6,651 bases of DNA from Pedobacter sp. (GCA_004295885.1 SEDG01000135.1:1-6651); one strand, 5' to 3'; shown: positions 1-5,819, numbered from the stretch's first letter. The notes: a model not told the origin generated them from the letters alone. Numbers and translations: made by a program.

Positions 1-458
1 GGATGGTCTGTTATGGCCAATTGTGTTGGTATTTTTCCGCCAGATGCCACTTTCTCACTTAAATCTATACAACCATATAAAGTTCCTGAGTTATCTGCAC
101 CTATAATATATAGGGCACCATCTTTATCATAAGAAGTTGAAAAGCCTTCTTTACCTGCAGCATGAGATTGATTTTTAAGTGCAGCTGGAAATAGACCATC
201 AAGGACTTTGTCATTCGCTGTACCTATTACGATTGTCGACTTTCCTTTAGGTAATTTTTCTTTGTAATTTATAACAGTCAATTTTACTTCATAACCAGCC
301 TTAATTAAGCTGTTAAGCAAACGTTTTGCTCCAAAACCTACTCTTTGCCCACCTTGTGAAGAAACATATATTGTTTTAGATTCCTTAGGTAGTTTAGCTG
401 CTTCAGAAATTATTGGAGCTATAAATAAAAGGGAAAAGAAGATTAGAAAATTTCTCAT
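1..458 (-). CDS. Secreted protein with glycosidase-like N-terminal domain (partial, C-terminus beyond window)
   Basis: The minus strand is open from an ATG at 458 to the window edge, giving 152 codons without a stop. A TGA lies directly in frame before this ATG (positions 461-459), so no earlier start is possible. The protein begins with a typical signal peptide: MRN, a hydrophobic run to about residue 16, then ISEAAKLP, with likely cleavage near residue 20. The mature part alternates short strands and helices: TIYVSSQGG, a helix AKRLLNSLIKAGYEV, then TIVIGTAND, GFSTSYDKDGALYIIGADNSGTLYG, and a closing QLAITDHP. This pattern resembles the non-catalytic N-terminal domain found ahead of the catalytic barrel in alpha-glucuronidase (GH67) and GH20/GH84-type glycosidases of Bacteroidota. 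The catalytic domain, if present, lies outside the window, so family and substrate are undetermined. Export and a glycosidase-like N-domain next to a deoxysugar catabolic cluster suggest glycan processing, but it is divergent from that cluster and separated by about 700 bp. Confidence 0.75.
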   Translation of the reverse strand, partial: MRNFLIFFSLLFIAPIISEAAKLPKESKTIYVSSQGGQRVGFGAKRLLNSLIKAGYEVKLTVINYKEKLPKGKSTIVIGTANDKVLDGLFPAALKNQSHAAGKEGFSTSYDKDGALYIIGADNSGTLYGCIDLSEKVASGGKIPTQLAITDH

Positions 459-461
459 TCA

Positions 462-510
462 ATTTGGTTCAAGCATTTAAACTTTATAAGTTTAAACTAT
501 ATTTGGTTCA
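462..510. repeat. Inverted repeat flanked by 10-bp direct repeats upstream of the secreted protein gene
   Basis: A perfect 9-bp inverted repeat, TTTAAACTT (476-484) and AAGTTTAAA (488-496) with spacer TAT, lies just upstream of the start codon at 458. It is flanked by two identical copies of ATTTGGTTCA at 462-471 and 501-510. A short palindrome ACAATATTGT follows at 510-519. The arrangement is symmetric in position and could be a regulator-binding site or a 5' UTR structure. The region is very AT-rich, so chance contributes; the direct repeat is the less expected part. Confidence 0.4.
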
Positions 511-539
511 CAATATTGTTTAAATATAAAAACAACATT

Positions 540-547
540 CAAATATA
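540..547 (-). promoter_or_regulatory. Possible Bacteroidota -7 promoter box for the secreted protein gene
   Basis: On the minus strand, positions 547-540 read TATATTTG, an exact match to the Bacteroidota -7 consensus TAnnTTTG. It lies about 80 bases upstream of the start at 458. I found no TTTG or TTG box at the usual distance upstream (the nearest are at 557-555 and 585-583), so support is weak in this AT-rich stretch. Confidence 0.22.
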
Positions 548-632
548 AGTAAATCAATTTTTTGTTTAGTGTAATATTTCTGCAAGTTAATGTAGCATAT
601 TAGCATTTGCATTTTACAGTTTCAGAAAAACT

Positions 633-857
633 TTAATTAAAGATTAGATTAATTATAACGACAATTACTATGATAGTTAAAACACCGACAAAACAGTTGC
701 TATAATCTTCAACATCGAATAAATCGTAACGTTTCATTTTCTTAGGTTGATATTTTAACCCAAGAAAAAAACAAAAAATCTGCTTAACCCTTTTGCCCAG
801 ATTTGCTAATAATAAGCTACCTAGTACGTAAATAATTATTTCACCTAAAAAAGCCAT
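633..857 (-). CDS. Small putative two-helix membrane protein
   Basis: The frame encodes 74 residues from the ATG at 857; a TTG four codons upstream (869) is an alternative start. Neither has a convincing ribosome binding site, though AGGG lies shortly before the TTG. I do not recognise the family. The predicted protein has a hydrophobic N-terminal helix (about residues 2-18, containing GEIIIYVLGSLLL). A polar, basic middle follows (GLKYQPKKMKRYDLFDVEDYSN), then a second strongly hydrophobic helix near the C-terminus (VGVLTIIVIVVIINLIF). Two membrane segments with a lysine-rich loop are plausible for a small inner-membrane protein. In AT-rich DNA such a composition can also arise by chance, so it is tentative. 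It is transcribed away from the fucose-type cluster. Confidence 0.4.
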   Translation of the reverse strand: MAFLGEIIIYVLGSLLLANLGKRVKQIFCFFLGLKYQPKKMKRYDLFDVEDYSNCFVGVLTIIVIVVIINLIFN

Positions 858-972
858 GAAAAATCTCAACTTATGCCCTATAATAAATATGCCAATATAA
901 CATAATACTTAGGCAATAAAATACAATTAAAAATATCCAATTACTGTTTTATTTGTAAACTTGGATAATTAT

Positions 973-1017
973 AAGCCGATATGATTGATATATTTCAATT
1001 ATTCATCATATAGGCTT
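973..1017. repeat. Long inverted repeat upstream of the dehydrogenase gene
   Basis: AAGCCGATATGAT (973-985) and ATCATATAGGCTT (1005-1017) are complementary at 12 of 13 positions, with a 19-base spacer. The spacer contains TATATTTC (989-996), one base away from the Bacteroidota -7 consensus; a TTG at 961-963 is somewhat too far upstream to be a convincing -33 box. The site lies between two divergently oriented coding regions, so it is not at the natural end of a transcript. It could be an operator overlapping the cluster promoter, or part of an inserted repeat together with the hairpin at 1054-1097. Confidence 0.5.
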
Positions 1018-1053
1018 GAACGACTTGCTAGCGTTAACGATAGAAGCGGCATC

Positions 1054-1097
1054 CTTTTTGGCTGTCATCCTGAGCTTGTCGAAGGACAGCCAAAAAG
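1054..1097. repeat. REP-like intergenic hairpin (copy 1)
   Basis: Perfect 13-bp arms CTTTTTGGCTGTC (1054-1066) and GACAGCCAAAAAG (1085-1097) enclose an 18-base loop. The loop carries a TCCTGAGCTTGTCGAAGGA core, the same core family as the hairpin at 5773-5819. The flank downstream reads GATAC followed by GCGGATAGCG (1102-1111), and the other copy has CGAATAGCG in the same place. This core is dispersed in Bacteroidota intergenic DNA as far as I recall. It lies in the leader region of the dehydrogenase gene, 61 bases before its start, and could affect read-through. Confidence 0.7.
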
Positions 1098-1157
1098 ATA
1101 CAGCGGATAGCGTGTTAAAACGCCCAAATAATTTATAATATTAAACTAGATATAAAT

Positions 1158-1922
1158 ATGTTTTCATTACAAGGCAAAAAAGCAGTTGTAACAGGCGGAG
1201 GAAGCGGAATTGGAAAAGCAATTGCAACTATATTGGCTAAACAAGGTGCAGAAGTGCACATTATAGAGTTAGGTTTGGAACAAGCATCAGCTTCGCTAGC
1301 AGAAATTACAGGTGTAGGCGGAAAAGCTTTCAGCTATGCCTGCGATGTGACTGATCACCAAGCTGTTGTTGATACTTTTAAAGGAATTGGCGCAATAGAT
1401 ATTTTAATCAACAACGCTGGAATTGCACATGTTGGCAAAGTAGATACTACATCAGAAACTGATTTCGACAGGGTGATGAATGTAAACGTAAAAGGTGTTT
1501 ACAACTGTTTACACGCAGTAATCCCTCAACTTCGTTTAGCTGGCGGTGGTGTAATTATTAACATGGCATCAATTGCTGCTTTAATCGGATTGCCAGACCG
1601 ATTTGCTTATAGTGCGGCAAAAGGGGCTGTAAAAGCAATGACAATGAGTATTGCAAAGGATTATATCAATGAAAAAATCAGGTGTAATTCAATTTCTCCA
1701 GCAAGGGTTCATACGCCATTTGTTGATGGATTTTTACAGAAAAACTATCCAGATAATATCCCTGAAATGTTCGAAAAATTATCAAAATCGCAACCAATTG
1801 GCAGAATGGGCAAACCTGAAGAAGTGGGTGCTTTAGCTTTATTTTTATGTAGCGATGAAGCTTCTTTTATTACAGGATGCGATTACCCAATTGATGGTGG
1901 ATTTACGACTTTAAATAATTAA
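1158..1922 (+). CDS. SDR-family dehydrogenase, probable 2-keto-3-deoxy-L-fuconate dehydrogenase
   Basis: This 254-residue classical short-chain dehydrogenase has all key motifs: the nucleotide-binding TGGGSGIG (12-19), CDV around Asp63, NNAG (85-88), and the catalytic set Asn110, Ser138, Tyr151 and Lys155 (YSAAK). Glu37 at the end of the second beta strand predicts NAD+ rather than NADP+ use. The usual PG after strand six is PARVHTP (181-187), with Ala in place of Gly. The best fit is oxidation of 2-keto-3-deoxy-L-fuconate to the 2,4-diketo acid, the substrate of the hydrolase encoded 10 bases downstream. It could instead be the L-fucose dehydrogenase of the same route or the equivalent L-rhamnose enzyme, since SDR sequences alone rarely fix substrate. 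It is the first gene of the cluster. The start has no Shine-Dalgarno site, only an A/T-rich leader. Confidence 0.88.
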   Translation: MFSLQGKKAVVTGGGSGIGKAIATILAKQGAEVHIIELGLEQASASLAEITGVGGKAFSYACDVTDHQAVVDTFKGIGAIDILINNAGIAHVGKVDTTSETDFDRVMNVNVKGVYNCLHAVIPQLRLAGGGVIINMASIAALIGLPDRFAYSAAKGAVKAMTMSIAKDYINEKIRCNSISPARVHTPFVDGFLQKNYPDNIPEMFEKLSKSQPIGRMGKPEEVGALALFLCSDEASFITGCDYPIDGGFTTLNN

Positions 1923-1932
1923 ATTATACAAA

Positions 1933-2781
1933 ATGAAATTAATAAGATTTGGCGAAGCTGGTGCTGAAAAACCAGGTGTAATTATAAACGAGAAATATTA
2001 CGATGTTTCTAGTTTAGTAAGTGATTATGATGAAAAATTTTTCGCTGGTGATGCCATTACAAAATTAGCTGAAGCCATTAAAACTGCAGAATTACCTGAG
2101 GTTGATCAAAGTGTTAGATTAGGTGCAGCCTTAGCTCGTCCGTCTAAAATAATTTGCGTTGGTTTAAATTACAAAGACCACGCCGCAGAAACCAATGCAG
2201 CAATACCTACTGAACCCATTTTGTTCTTTAAAGCTACAACTGCTATTGTTGGTCCGAATGATGATTTAGAAATTCCTAAAAACAGTGTAAAAACGGATTG
2301 GGAAGTAGAATTGGCTATTGTGATTGGCAAAAAAGCTAAATATGTTTCAGAAGCCGATGCTTATGACCACATTGCTGGCTATGTTTTGCATAATGATTAT
2401 AGCGAACGCGAATTTCAATTGGAGAGAAACGGACAATGGGTAAAAGGTAAAAGTGCAGACACTTTCGCTCCTATCGGGCCCTTTATTGCAACACCTGATG
2501 AAATTGCCGACGTCCATAATCTTCGCCTTTGGTTAACGGTAAATGGAAAACCATTGCAGGACGGAAATACAAGCAACTTGATTTTCAATGTTCCATTTAT
2601 GATTTCCTACATCAGCCAGTTCATGACTTTATTACCAGGGGATGTAATTACAACTGGAACACCAGCTGGAGTTGGACTTGGTCAGAAACCTACACCTTGG
2701 TACTTAAAACCTGGCGATGTTGTAGAATTGGGAATAGATGGATTAGGAAGTAGCAAACAAAACGTTAAGGCTTACCAATAA
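1933..2781 (+). CDS. FAH-family hydrolase, probable 2,4-diketo-3-deoxy-L-fuconate hydrolase
   Basis: The 282-residue product is a full-length fumarylacetoacetate hydrolase-family enzyme, expected to be cytosolic and Mg2+/Mn2+ dependent. An N-terminal small domain (about 1-65) is followed by RPSKIICVGLNYKDHAAE (69-86), with the His83/Glu86 pair typical of the catalytic lid. Acidic metal ligands are Glu124 and Glu126 in DWEVELAIVIG and Asp155 in HNDYSERE. Further family motifs are KSADTFAPIGP (173-183), QDGNTSNLIF (209-218) and PGDVITTGTPAGVG (235-248). Relatives are often labelled ureidoglycolate lyase. Here the dehydrogenase upstream and the mutarotase and lactonase downstream point to cleavage of 2,4-diketo-3-deoxy-L-fuconate (or the rhamnonate equivalent) into pyruvate and L-lactate. 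It is almost certainly cotranscribed with the SDR gene, as the gap is only 10 bases. Confidence 0.87.
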   Translation: MKLIRFGEAGAEKPGVIINEKYYDVSSLVSDYDEKFFAGDAITKLAEAIKTAELPEVDQSVRLGAALARPSKIICVGLNYKDHAAETNAAIPTEPILFFKATTAIVGPNDDLEIPKNSVKTDWEVELAIVIGKKAKYVSEADAYDHIAGYVLHNDYSEREFQLERNGQWVKGKSADTFAPIGPFIATPDEIADVHNLRLWLTVNGKPLQDGNTSNLIFNVPFMISYISQFMTLLPGDVITTGTPAGVGLGQKPTPWYLKPGDVVELGIDGLGSSKQNVKAYQ

Positions 2782-2840
2782 ACATCCAAATATTTTTTTG
2801 TATTTTAACGGGCAACTCTTAATCTTAAAACAATTGATTA

Positions 2841-2888
2841 AAACTTTGACAATTTTTGACATAATTCACAAGAAAGTTGTCAAAGTTT
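2841..2888. promoter_or_regulatory. 12-bp inverted repeat with three TTTGACA half-sites before the mutarotase gene
   Basis: The 129-bp gap between the hydrolase and mutarotase genes holds a perfect inverted repeat, AAACTTTGACAA (2841-2852) and TTGTCAAAGTTT (2877-2888), with a 24-base spacer. TTTGACA occurs at 2845-2851 and again at 2855-2861, exactly 10 bp apart, and as its complement TGTCAAA at 2878-2884. Two same-face half-sites plus an opposed one suggest an operator. Alternatively, the repeat forms a hairpin in the operon mRNA that alters expression or stability downstream. No T-tract follows, so it is not a classic terminator. Confidence 0.5.
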
Positions 2889-2910
2889 CAAATCTAAAAT
2901 CTCAGCTCAA

Positions 2911-3240
2911 ATGGATAGATACTGTTTTACCCTCGACCTTAAAGAAGACAAAAAATTAATTGAAACTTACAAACAGTACCACAGATCTGTTTGGCCAGAA
3001 GTGAAAGATAGTTTAAGGGATGTTGGCGTTATAAACTTAGAAATCTATTTATTGGAGAATAGACTTTTCATGATCATGGAAGTTGATGATGATTTTACTT
3101 TCGAACAAAAAAGGAAAGCCGATTTTGCAAACTCAAAAGTACAGGAATGGGAAAAATTGATGTGGAATTTTCAACAGGCATTACCTTGGTCAAAAGCGGG
3201 CGAAAAATGGGTAATGATGGATCAAATATTTGAATTATAA
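2911..3240 (+). CDS. RhaM-family mutarotase, probable L-fucose mutarotase
   Basis: A 109-residue cytosolic enzyme of the L-rhamnose mutarotase family (COG3254), close to the usual length of about 104. It interconverts the alpha and beta anomers of a 6-deoxyhexose. Tyr20 and His24 in TYKQYHRSVWPEV match the catalytic Tyr18 and His22 of E. coli RhaM (EYQRRHNPIWPEL). The strand NLEIYLLENRLFMIMEV (42-58) matches NYAIYLDKARNLLFAMVEI, and the tryptophan-rich EWEKLMWNF (79-87) aligns with the RWWKYM region. Related proteins in the Xanthomonas fuconate pathway act on L-fucose. The fuconolactonase gene begins at the base after this stop codon, which favours L-fucose over L-rhamnose. It may be transcribed from the upstream operon or from a promoter in the 129-bp gap. 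Confidence 0.87.
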   Translation: MDRYCFTLDLKEDKKLIETYKQYHRSVWPEVKDSLRDVGVINLEIYLLENRLFMIMEVDDDFTFEQKRKADFANSKVQEWEKLMWNFQQALPWSKAGEKWVMMDQIFEL

Positions 3241-4062
3241 ATGATTGACAGTCACGTTCATTTTTGGAATTTCGACCCAATTAGAGATAATTGGATAACG
3301 GAAGACATGGGCATCATCAGAAATGATTTTATGCCCAATGATATTTCAAAAACTTACAGGGAAATTGGTATAACAGGCTGTGTTGCTGTCCAGGCTAATC
3401 AGAGCGAAACCGAAACTGAATTTCTAATGGGTTTAGCTAGTCAGAATTCTATTATTAAAGGCATAGTTGGGTGGACAGATTTAAAAGCCGATAACTTAGC
3501 TGAAAGATTAAACCATTGGAAACAATATCCATTAATTAAAGGTTGGCGACACGTCTTACAAGCAGAGCAAGACGAATTTATTTTAGATGATCAATTTGCT
3601 GCAGGTGTTAAAACTTTAAATGAATTTGGCTACACTTATGATTTGTTGTGTTACCATACCCAATTAAATGCCATTAATAAATTAGTGGAGAAACTAGCTA
3701 ACCAACCCTTAGTTTTAGACCATTGTGGTAAACCAGATGTGAAAACACAAGCTTTAAAAACTTGGGATGATAACATTAAAATCTTGGCTAAGAACCCAAA
3801 TGTATACTGCAAAATATCAGGCTTATTAACCGAAGCTGATTGGTATAATTGGACAGAGACTGAAATTTTTAATTGTTTTGATATCATATTTAAACATTTC
3901 GGAAGCGATAGAATCATGTATGGCAGCGATTGGCCTGTTGTTTTAGTCAGTAGACCTTACACAGATTGGTTTAACTTGGTTAACAAATATGTTTCTCAAT
4001 TTACTGAAGAAGAAAAAATCAAGGTTTTTGAAGGGAATGCGAAAGGCTTTTATAAAATATAA
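3241..4062 (+). CDS. Amidohydrolase-family L-fuconolactonase
   Basis: The 273-residue protein is a COG3618-type amidohydrolase (TIM barrel), predicted cytosolic, hydrolysing L-fuconolactone to L-fuconate. The HxH pair is His5 and His7 in MIDSHVHFWN. Other family motifs are VAVQAN (48-53), GWRHVLQ (101-107), LDHCGKP (159-165), YCKISGL (189-195), and RIMYGSDWPV (224-233), where Asp230 is the likely catalytic or metal-binding acid. The ATG directly abuts the TAA of the mutarotase gene, implying translational coupling. Family members include lactonases for L-fucono-, L-rhamnono- and D-galactono-lactones and also dicarboxylate lactones. The mutarotase partner and the FAH hydrolase make the fucono-lactone the best choice. 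No cofactor was inferred beyond the family's usual divalent metal or metal-independent mechanism. Confidence 0.85.
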   Translation: MIDSHVHFWNFDPIRDNWITEDMGIIRNDFMPNDISKTYREIGITGCVAVQANQSETETEFLMGLASQNSIIKGIVGWTDLKADNLAERLNHWKQYPLIKGWRHVLQAEQDEFILDDQFAAGVKTLNEFGYTYDLLCYHTQLNAINKLVEKLANQPLVLDHCGKPDVKTQALKTWDDNIKILAKNPNVYCKISGLLTEADWYNWTETEIFNCFDIIFKHFGSDRIMYGSDWPVVLVSRPYTDWFNLVNKYVSQFTEEEKIKVFEGNAKGFYKI

Positions 4063-4079
4063 ACTTTTAAAAATTGAAT

Positions 4080-4184
4080 TTGAGTTATCGTCATTTCCAC
4101 GAAGGTGGGAATCTTAAAACGTAATACATTTTAATAGTTAGCGCATTACGATGCCCAGTCAAGCTGAGCATGACGAATACTCAA
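4080..4184. repeat. Composite intergenic repeat with inverted ends and nested hairpins
   Basis: TTGAGTTATCGTCAT (4080-4094) and ATGACGAATACTCAA (4170-4184) are inverted copies matching at 13 of 15 positions, so the 105-bp unit has defined ends. Inside are a short hairpin, TTTCCACGAAGGTGGGAA (4094-4111); a 5-bp pair, GTAAT (4121-4125) with ATTAC (4145-4149); and a hairpin at 4151-4171 (ATGC-C-CAG, loop TCAAG, CTG-A-GCAT). The CAAGCTGAGCATGAC end is similar to the TCCTGAGC-type cores of the other intergenic hairpins. It fills the 214-bp gap between the fuconolactonase and lactate dehydrogenase genes. Confidence 0.6.
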
Positions 4185-4276
4185 AAAAAGCATAATAGCA
4201 CAGGATGGAAAATAAAATATAAAACATTAGTTTTCCGCTTTTAAAACAAGGTCTGATAAAGACAACCAAATAAAAA

Positions 4277-5446
4277 ATGAGTAAAAAAATCACCTTCCCT
4301 TATCATTCACAATATCCATCTGTAGCCGACTTAAGACGTAAAGCAAAAAGTAGAATTCCTAAGTTCGCCTTTGACTACTTAGAGGGCGGTTGCAATGAGG
4401 GACTTAATTTATCTCGTAACGAAAGTGATTTCGGCAATATTCTTTTAAAGCCCAACTATCTACGTGTTGGTGGAGAAATAGACATGTCGGTAGAATTATT
4501 CGGATGTAAATACAGCGCTCCCTTTGGCGTATCCCCTATTGGTTTACAAGGCTTAATGTGGCCAAATGCTCCCGAAATTTTGGCTAAAGCTGCCGCTAAA
4601 CACGATATCCCTTACACCCTAAGTACTGTTTCTACCAGTAGCATTGAGCGCATAGCAGAAGTATCTGATGGAAAAGCATGGTTTCAATTATATCATCCAA
4701 CAGAAAACAGTTTAAGAGATGATATTTTAAATCGCTTAAAAGCAGTTGAGTGCCCAGTTTTAGTGGTTTTAGTTGATGTGCCTGCATTTGGTTTAAGGTA
4801 TAAAGAAATCAAAAGCGGACTGTCTATACCGCCTAAAATGTCGATTAACAATATTTTGCAGGCTTTTGCTCGTCCGTTGTGGGGCATTAAAACCTTGCAA
4901 CACGGCATTCCATCTTTTGCAACCTTAAAACCTTATATGGAAAAAGGTTTAGATATGTCGCAGTTGGGGCAGTTCATGAACAAAACTTTTACAGGCAAGG
5001 TAGACATTGAGAAAGTTCAAGCCATTCGTGACATGTGGAAAGGTCCATTGGTACTGAAAGGAATTGCAACGGATGAAGATATGCAAGCAGCTATCCAAAT
5101 TGGTGTAGATGGTGTTATCGTTTCCAATCACGGTGGAAGACAAATTGATGCAGGTGAATCTTCAATTAATTCACTGATAAAATTAGCTGGTAACCCTGCC
5201 TACAAATCGAAGCTTAAAATAATGTTAGACGGCGGTATTCGTTCTGGTGTTGATTTAGCAAGGGCACATGCCGTTGGGTCTGAATTTAACTTTATGGGAA
5301 GACCTTTCATGTATGGCGTTGGCGCATTAGGCAACGAAGGGGGAGAACACACCATCAATATGTTTAAAACGCATTTATATCAGATTATGCAGCAATTAAC
5401 AATTGAGAAAATTTCTCAGTTTCCAGAGCGTTTGATAAATTCATAA
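4277..5446 (+). CDS. lldD: FMN-dependent alpha-hydroxy-acid dehydrogenase, probable L-lactate dehydrogenase
   Basis: This 389-residue protein covers the whole FMN-dependent alpha-hydroxy-acid dehydrogenase barrel and is near the length of E. coli LldD (about 396). Visible motifs are FDYLEGG (32-38), PIGLQGL (87-93), STVSTSSIE (116-124), FQLY (136-139), DVPAFGLRYKE (167-177), LKGI with Lys261, SNHGGRQID with catalytic His285 and Arg288, DGGIRSG (318-324) and GRPFMYG (341-347). These support oxidation of L-lactate to pyruvate, probably passing electrons to quinone at the inner membrane. A glycolate- or other hydroxyacid-oxidising relative cannot be excluded. Its placement fits well, because the hydrolase upstream would release L-lactate. 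It is separated from the cluster by 214 bp containing a repeat and may have its own promoter, though I see no convincing one. The leader before ATG is A-rich (AAATAAAAA). Confidence 0.87.
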   Translation: MSKKITFPYHSQYPSVADLRRKAKSRIPKFAFDYLEGGCNEGLNLSRNESDFGNILLKPNYLRVGGEIDMSVELFGCKYSAPFGVSPIGLQGLMWPNAPEILAKAAAKHDIPYTLSTVSTSSIERIAEVSDGKAWFQLYHPTENSLRDDILNRLKAVECPVLVVLVDVPAFGLRYKEIKSGLSIPPKMSINNILQAFARPLWGIKTLQHGIPSFATLKPYMEKGLDMSQLGQFMNKTFTGKVDIEKVQAIRDMWKGPLVLKGIATDEDMQAAIQIGVDGVIVSNHGGRQIDAGESSINSLIKLAGNPAYKSKLKIMLDGGIRSGVDLARAHAVGSEFNFMGRPFMYGVGALGNEGGEHTINMFKTHLYQIMQQLTIEKISQFPERLINS

Positions 5447-5469
5447 TTCACGTTAATAGAGTAAAAAAA

Positions 5470-5514
5470 TTAAGAAATTAAGGTTATTAAGTCTTATTTT
5501 TCTTAATTCCTTAA
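5470..5514 (+). terminator. TTAAG-rich hairpin downstream of the lactate dehydrogenase gene
   Basis: TTAAGAAATTAAG (5470-5482) and CTTAATTCCTTAA (5502-5514) pair at 12 of 13 positions with a 19-base loop, starting 24 bases after the stop codon. TGTTTC follows instead of a long T-tract, so termination would be weak or of a different kind. A near-copy lies after the convergent epimerase gene, which suggests a repeated 3'-end element. Confidence 0.5.
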
Positions 5515-5539
5515 TGTTTCAAATTAGAAATTTAATTCC

Positions 5540-5760
5540 TTGGATGGTGTGCTCACCAAACCACCAAAGCCTTAGCATTATTGTTAAGGCTTGTTAGTAT
5601 CCCATAGGTTCTGCAGTCCTTCTTTTCACTTTACTTCGGGTAACCGCAAGGGTTACCCTACGTGTTCGTTCCAAGAAGGTTTATTTAACAGAGCTGGTGG
5701 TTCTTGGTATCTGCTAGGTGCAAACCTAAATAGTTGCAAAAGCCTGCCTAAAATAAACCC
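5540..5760. other. Highly structured non-coding block, candidate ncRNA or repeat cassette
   Basis: About 220 bp with stems unusually dense for this AT-rich DNA. GGTG/CACC (5546-5557) forms a small hairpin. AAGCCTTA (5567-5574) pairs with TAAGGCTT (5585-5592). GGGTAACC (5638-5645) pairs with GGTTACCC (5651-5658) around GCAAG. TAGGT (5715-5719) and ACCTA (5724-5728) enclose a GCAA tetraloop. Longer-range matches are AACCACCA (5559-5566) with TGGTGGTT (5695-5702), CCAAGAA (5671-5677) with TTCTTGG (5701-5707), and GGTTTATTT (5678-5686) with AAATAAACC (5751-5759). A 60-codon frame on the plus strand (5591-5773) has no RBS or recognisable domain, and I do not regard it as a gene. I tested it mentally against tmRNA, RNase P RNA, SRP RNA and common riboswitches without a match. 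Strand is undetermined. Confidence 0.4.
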
Positions 5761-5772
5761 GATAGTAGTGTA

Positions 5773-5819
5773 AAAATCTTTTTGTCGTCCTAAGCGTAGT
5801 CGAAGGACAAAAAGATTTT
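5773..5819. repeat. REP-like intergenic hairpin (copy 2)
   Basis: Perfect 14-bp arms AAAATCTTTTTGTC (5773-5786) and GACAAAAAGATTTT (5806-5819) enclose a loop with the core TCCTAAGCGTAGTCGAAGGA, like copy 1 at 1054-1097. The downstream flank has CGAATAGCGGGACTACCGC (5824-5842), with the ATAGCG that also follows copy 1. CCCG (5758-5761) before the hairpin can pair with CGGG (5831-5834) after it, so the flanks may belong to the same unit. Confidence 0.7.

Noticed and set aside
498..505. Plus-strand TATATTTG resembling a Bacteroidota -7 box
   Set aside because: No plus-strand gene follows within a reasonable distance and the nearest TTTG upstream (463-466) is 31 bases away, so chance in AT-rich DNA is likelier.
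1054..1097. CRISPR repeat or intrinsic terminator
   Set aside because: There is a single copy here with no regularly spaced repeats, and no transcript would naturally end at this site between divergent coding regions.
3651..3917. 88-codon minus-strand frame inside the lactonase gene
   Set aside because: It lies fully within a strongly supported gene on the other strand and shows no family features.
5702..5745. Cobalamin-riboswitch-like AGGTGCAAACCT segment
   Set aside because: The other conserved boxes of that riboswitch are missing, and no gene starts downstream in either direction.
5540..5760. tmRNA, RNase P RNA, SRP RNA or a common riboswitch
   Set aside because: The conserved core sequences I would expect, such as GAGGAAAGTCC for RNase P or a T-arm with CCA end for tmRNA, are absent on both strands.
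5591..5773. 60-codon plus-strand frame in the gap between the convergent genes
   Set aside because: It has no RBS and no recognisable domain, and it overlaps several stable stems and a long-range pairing. It is better explained by non-coding structure.
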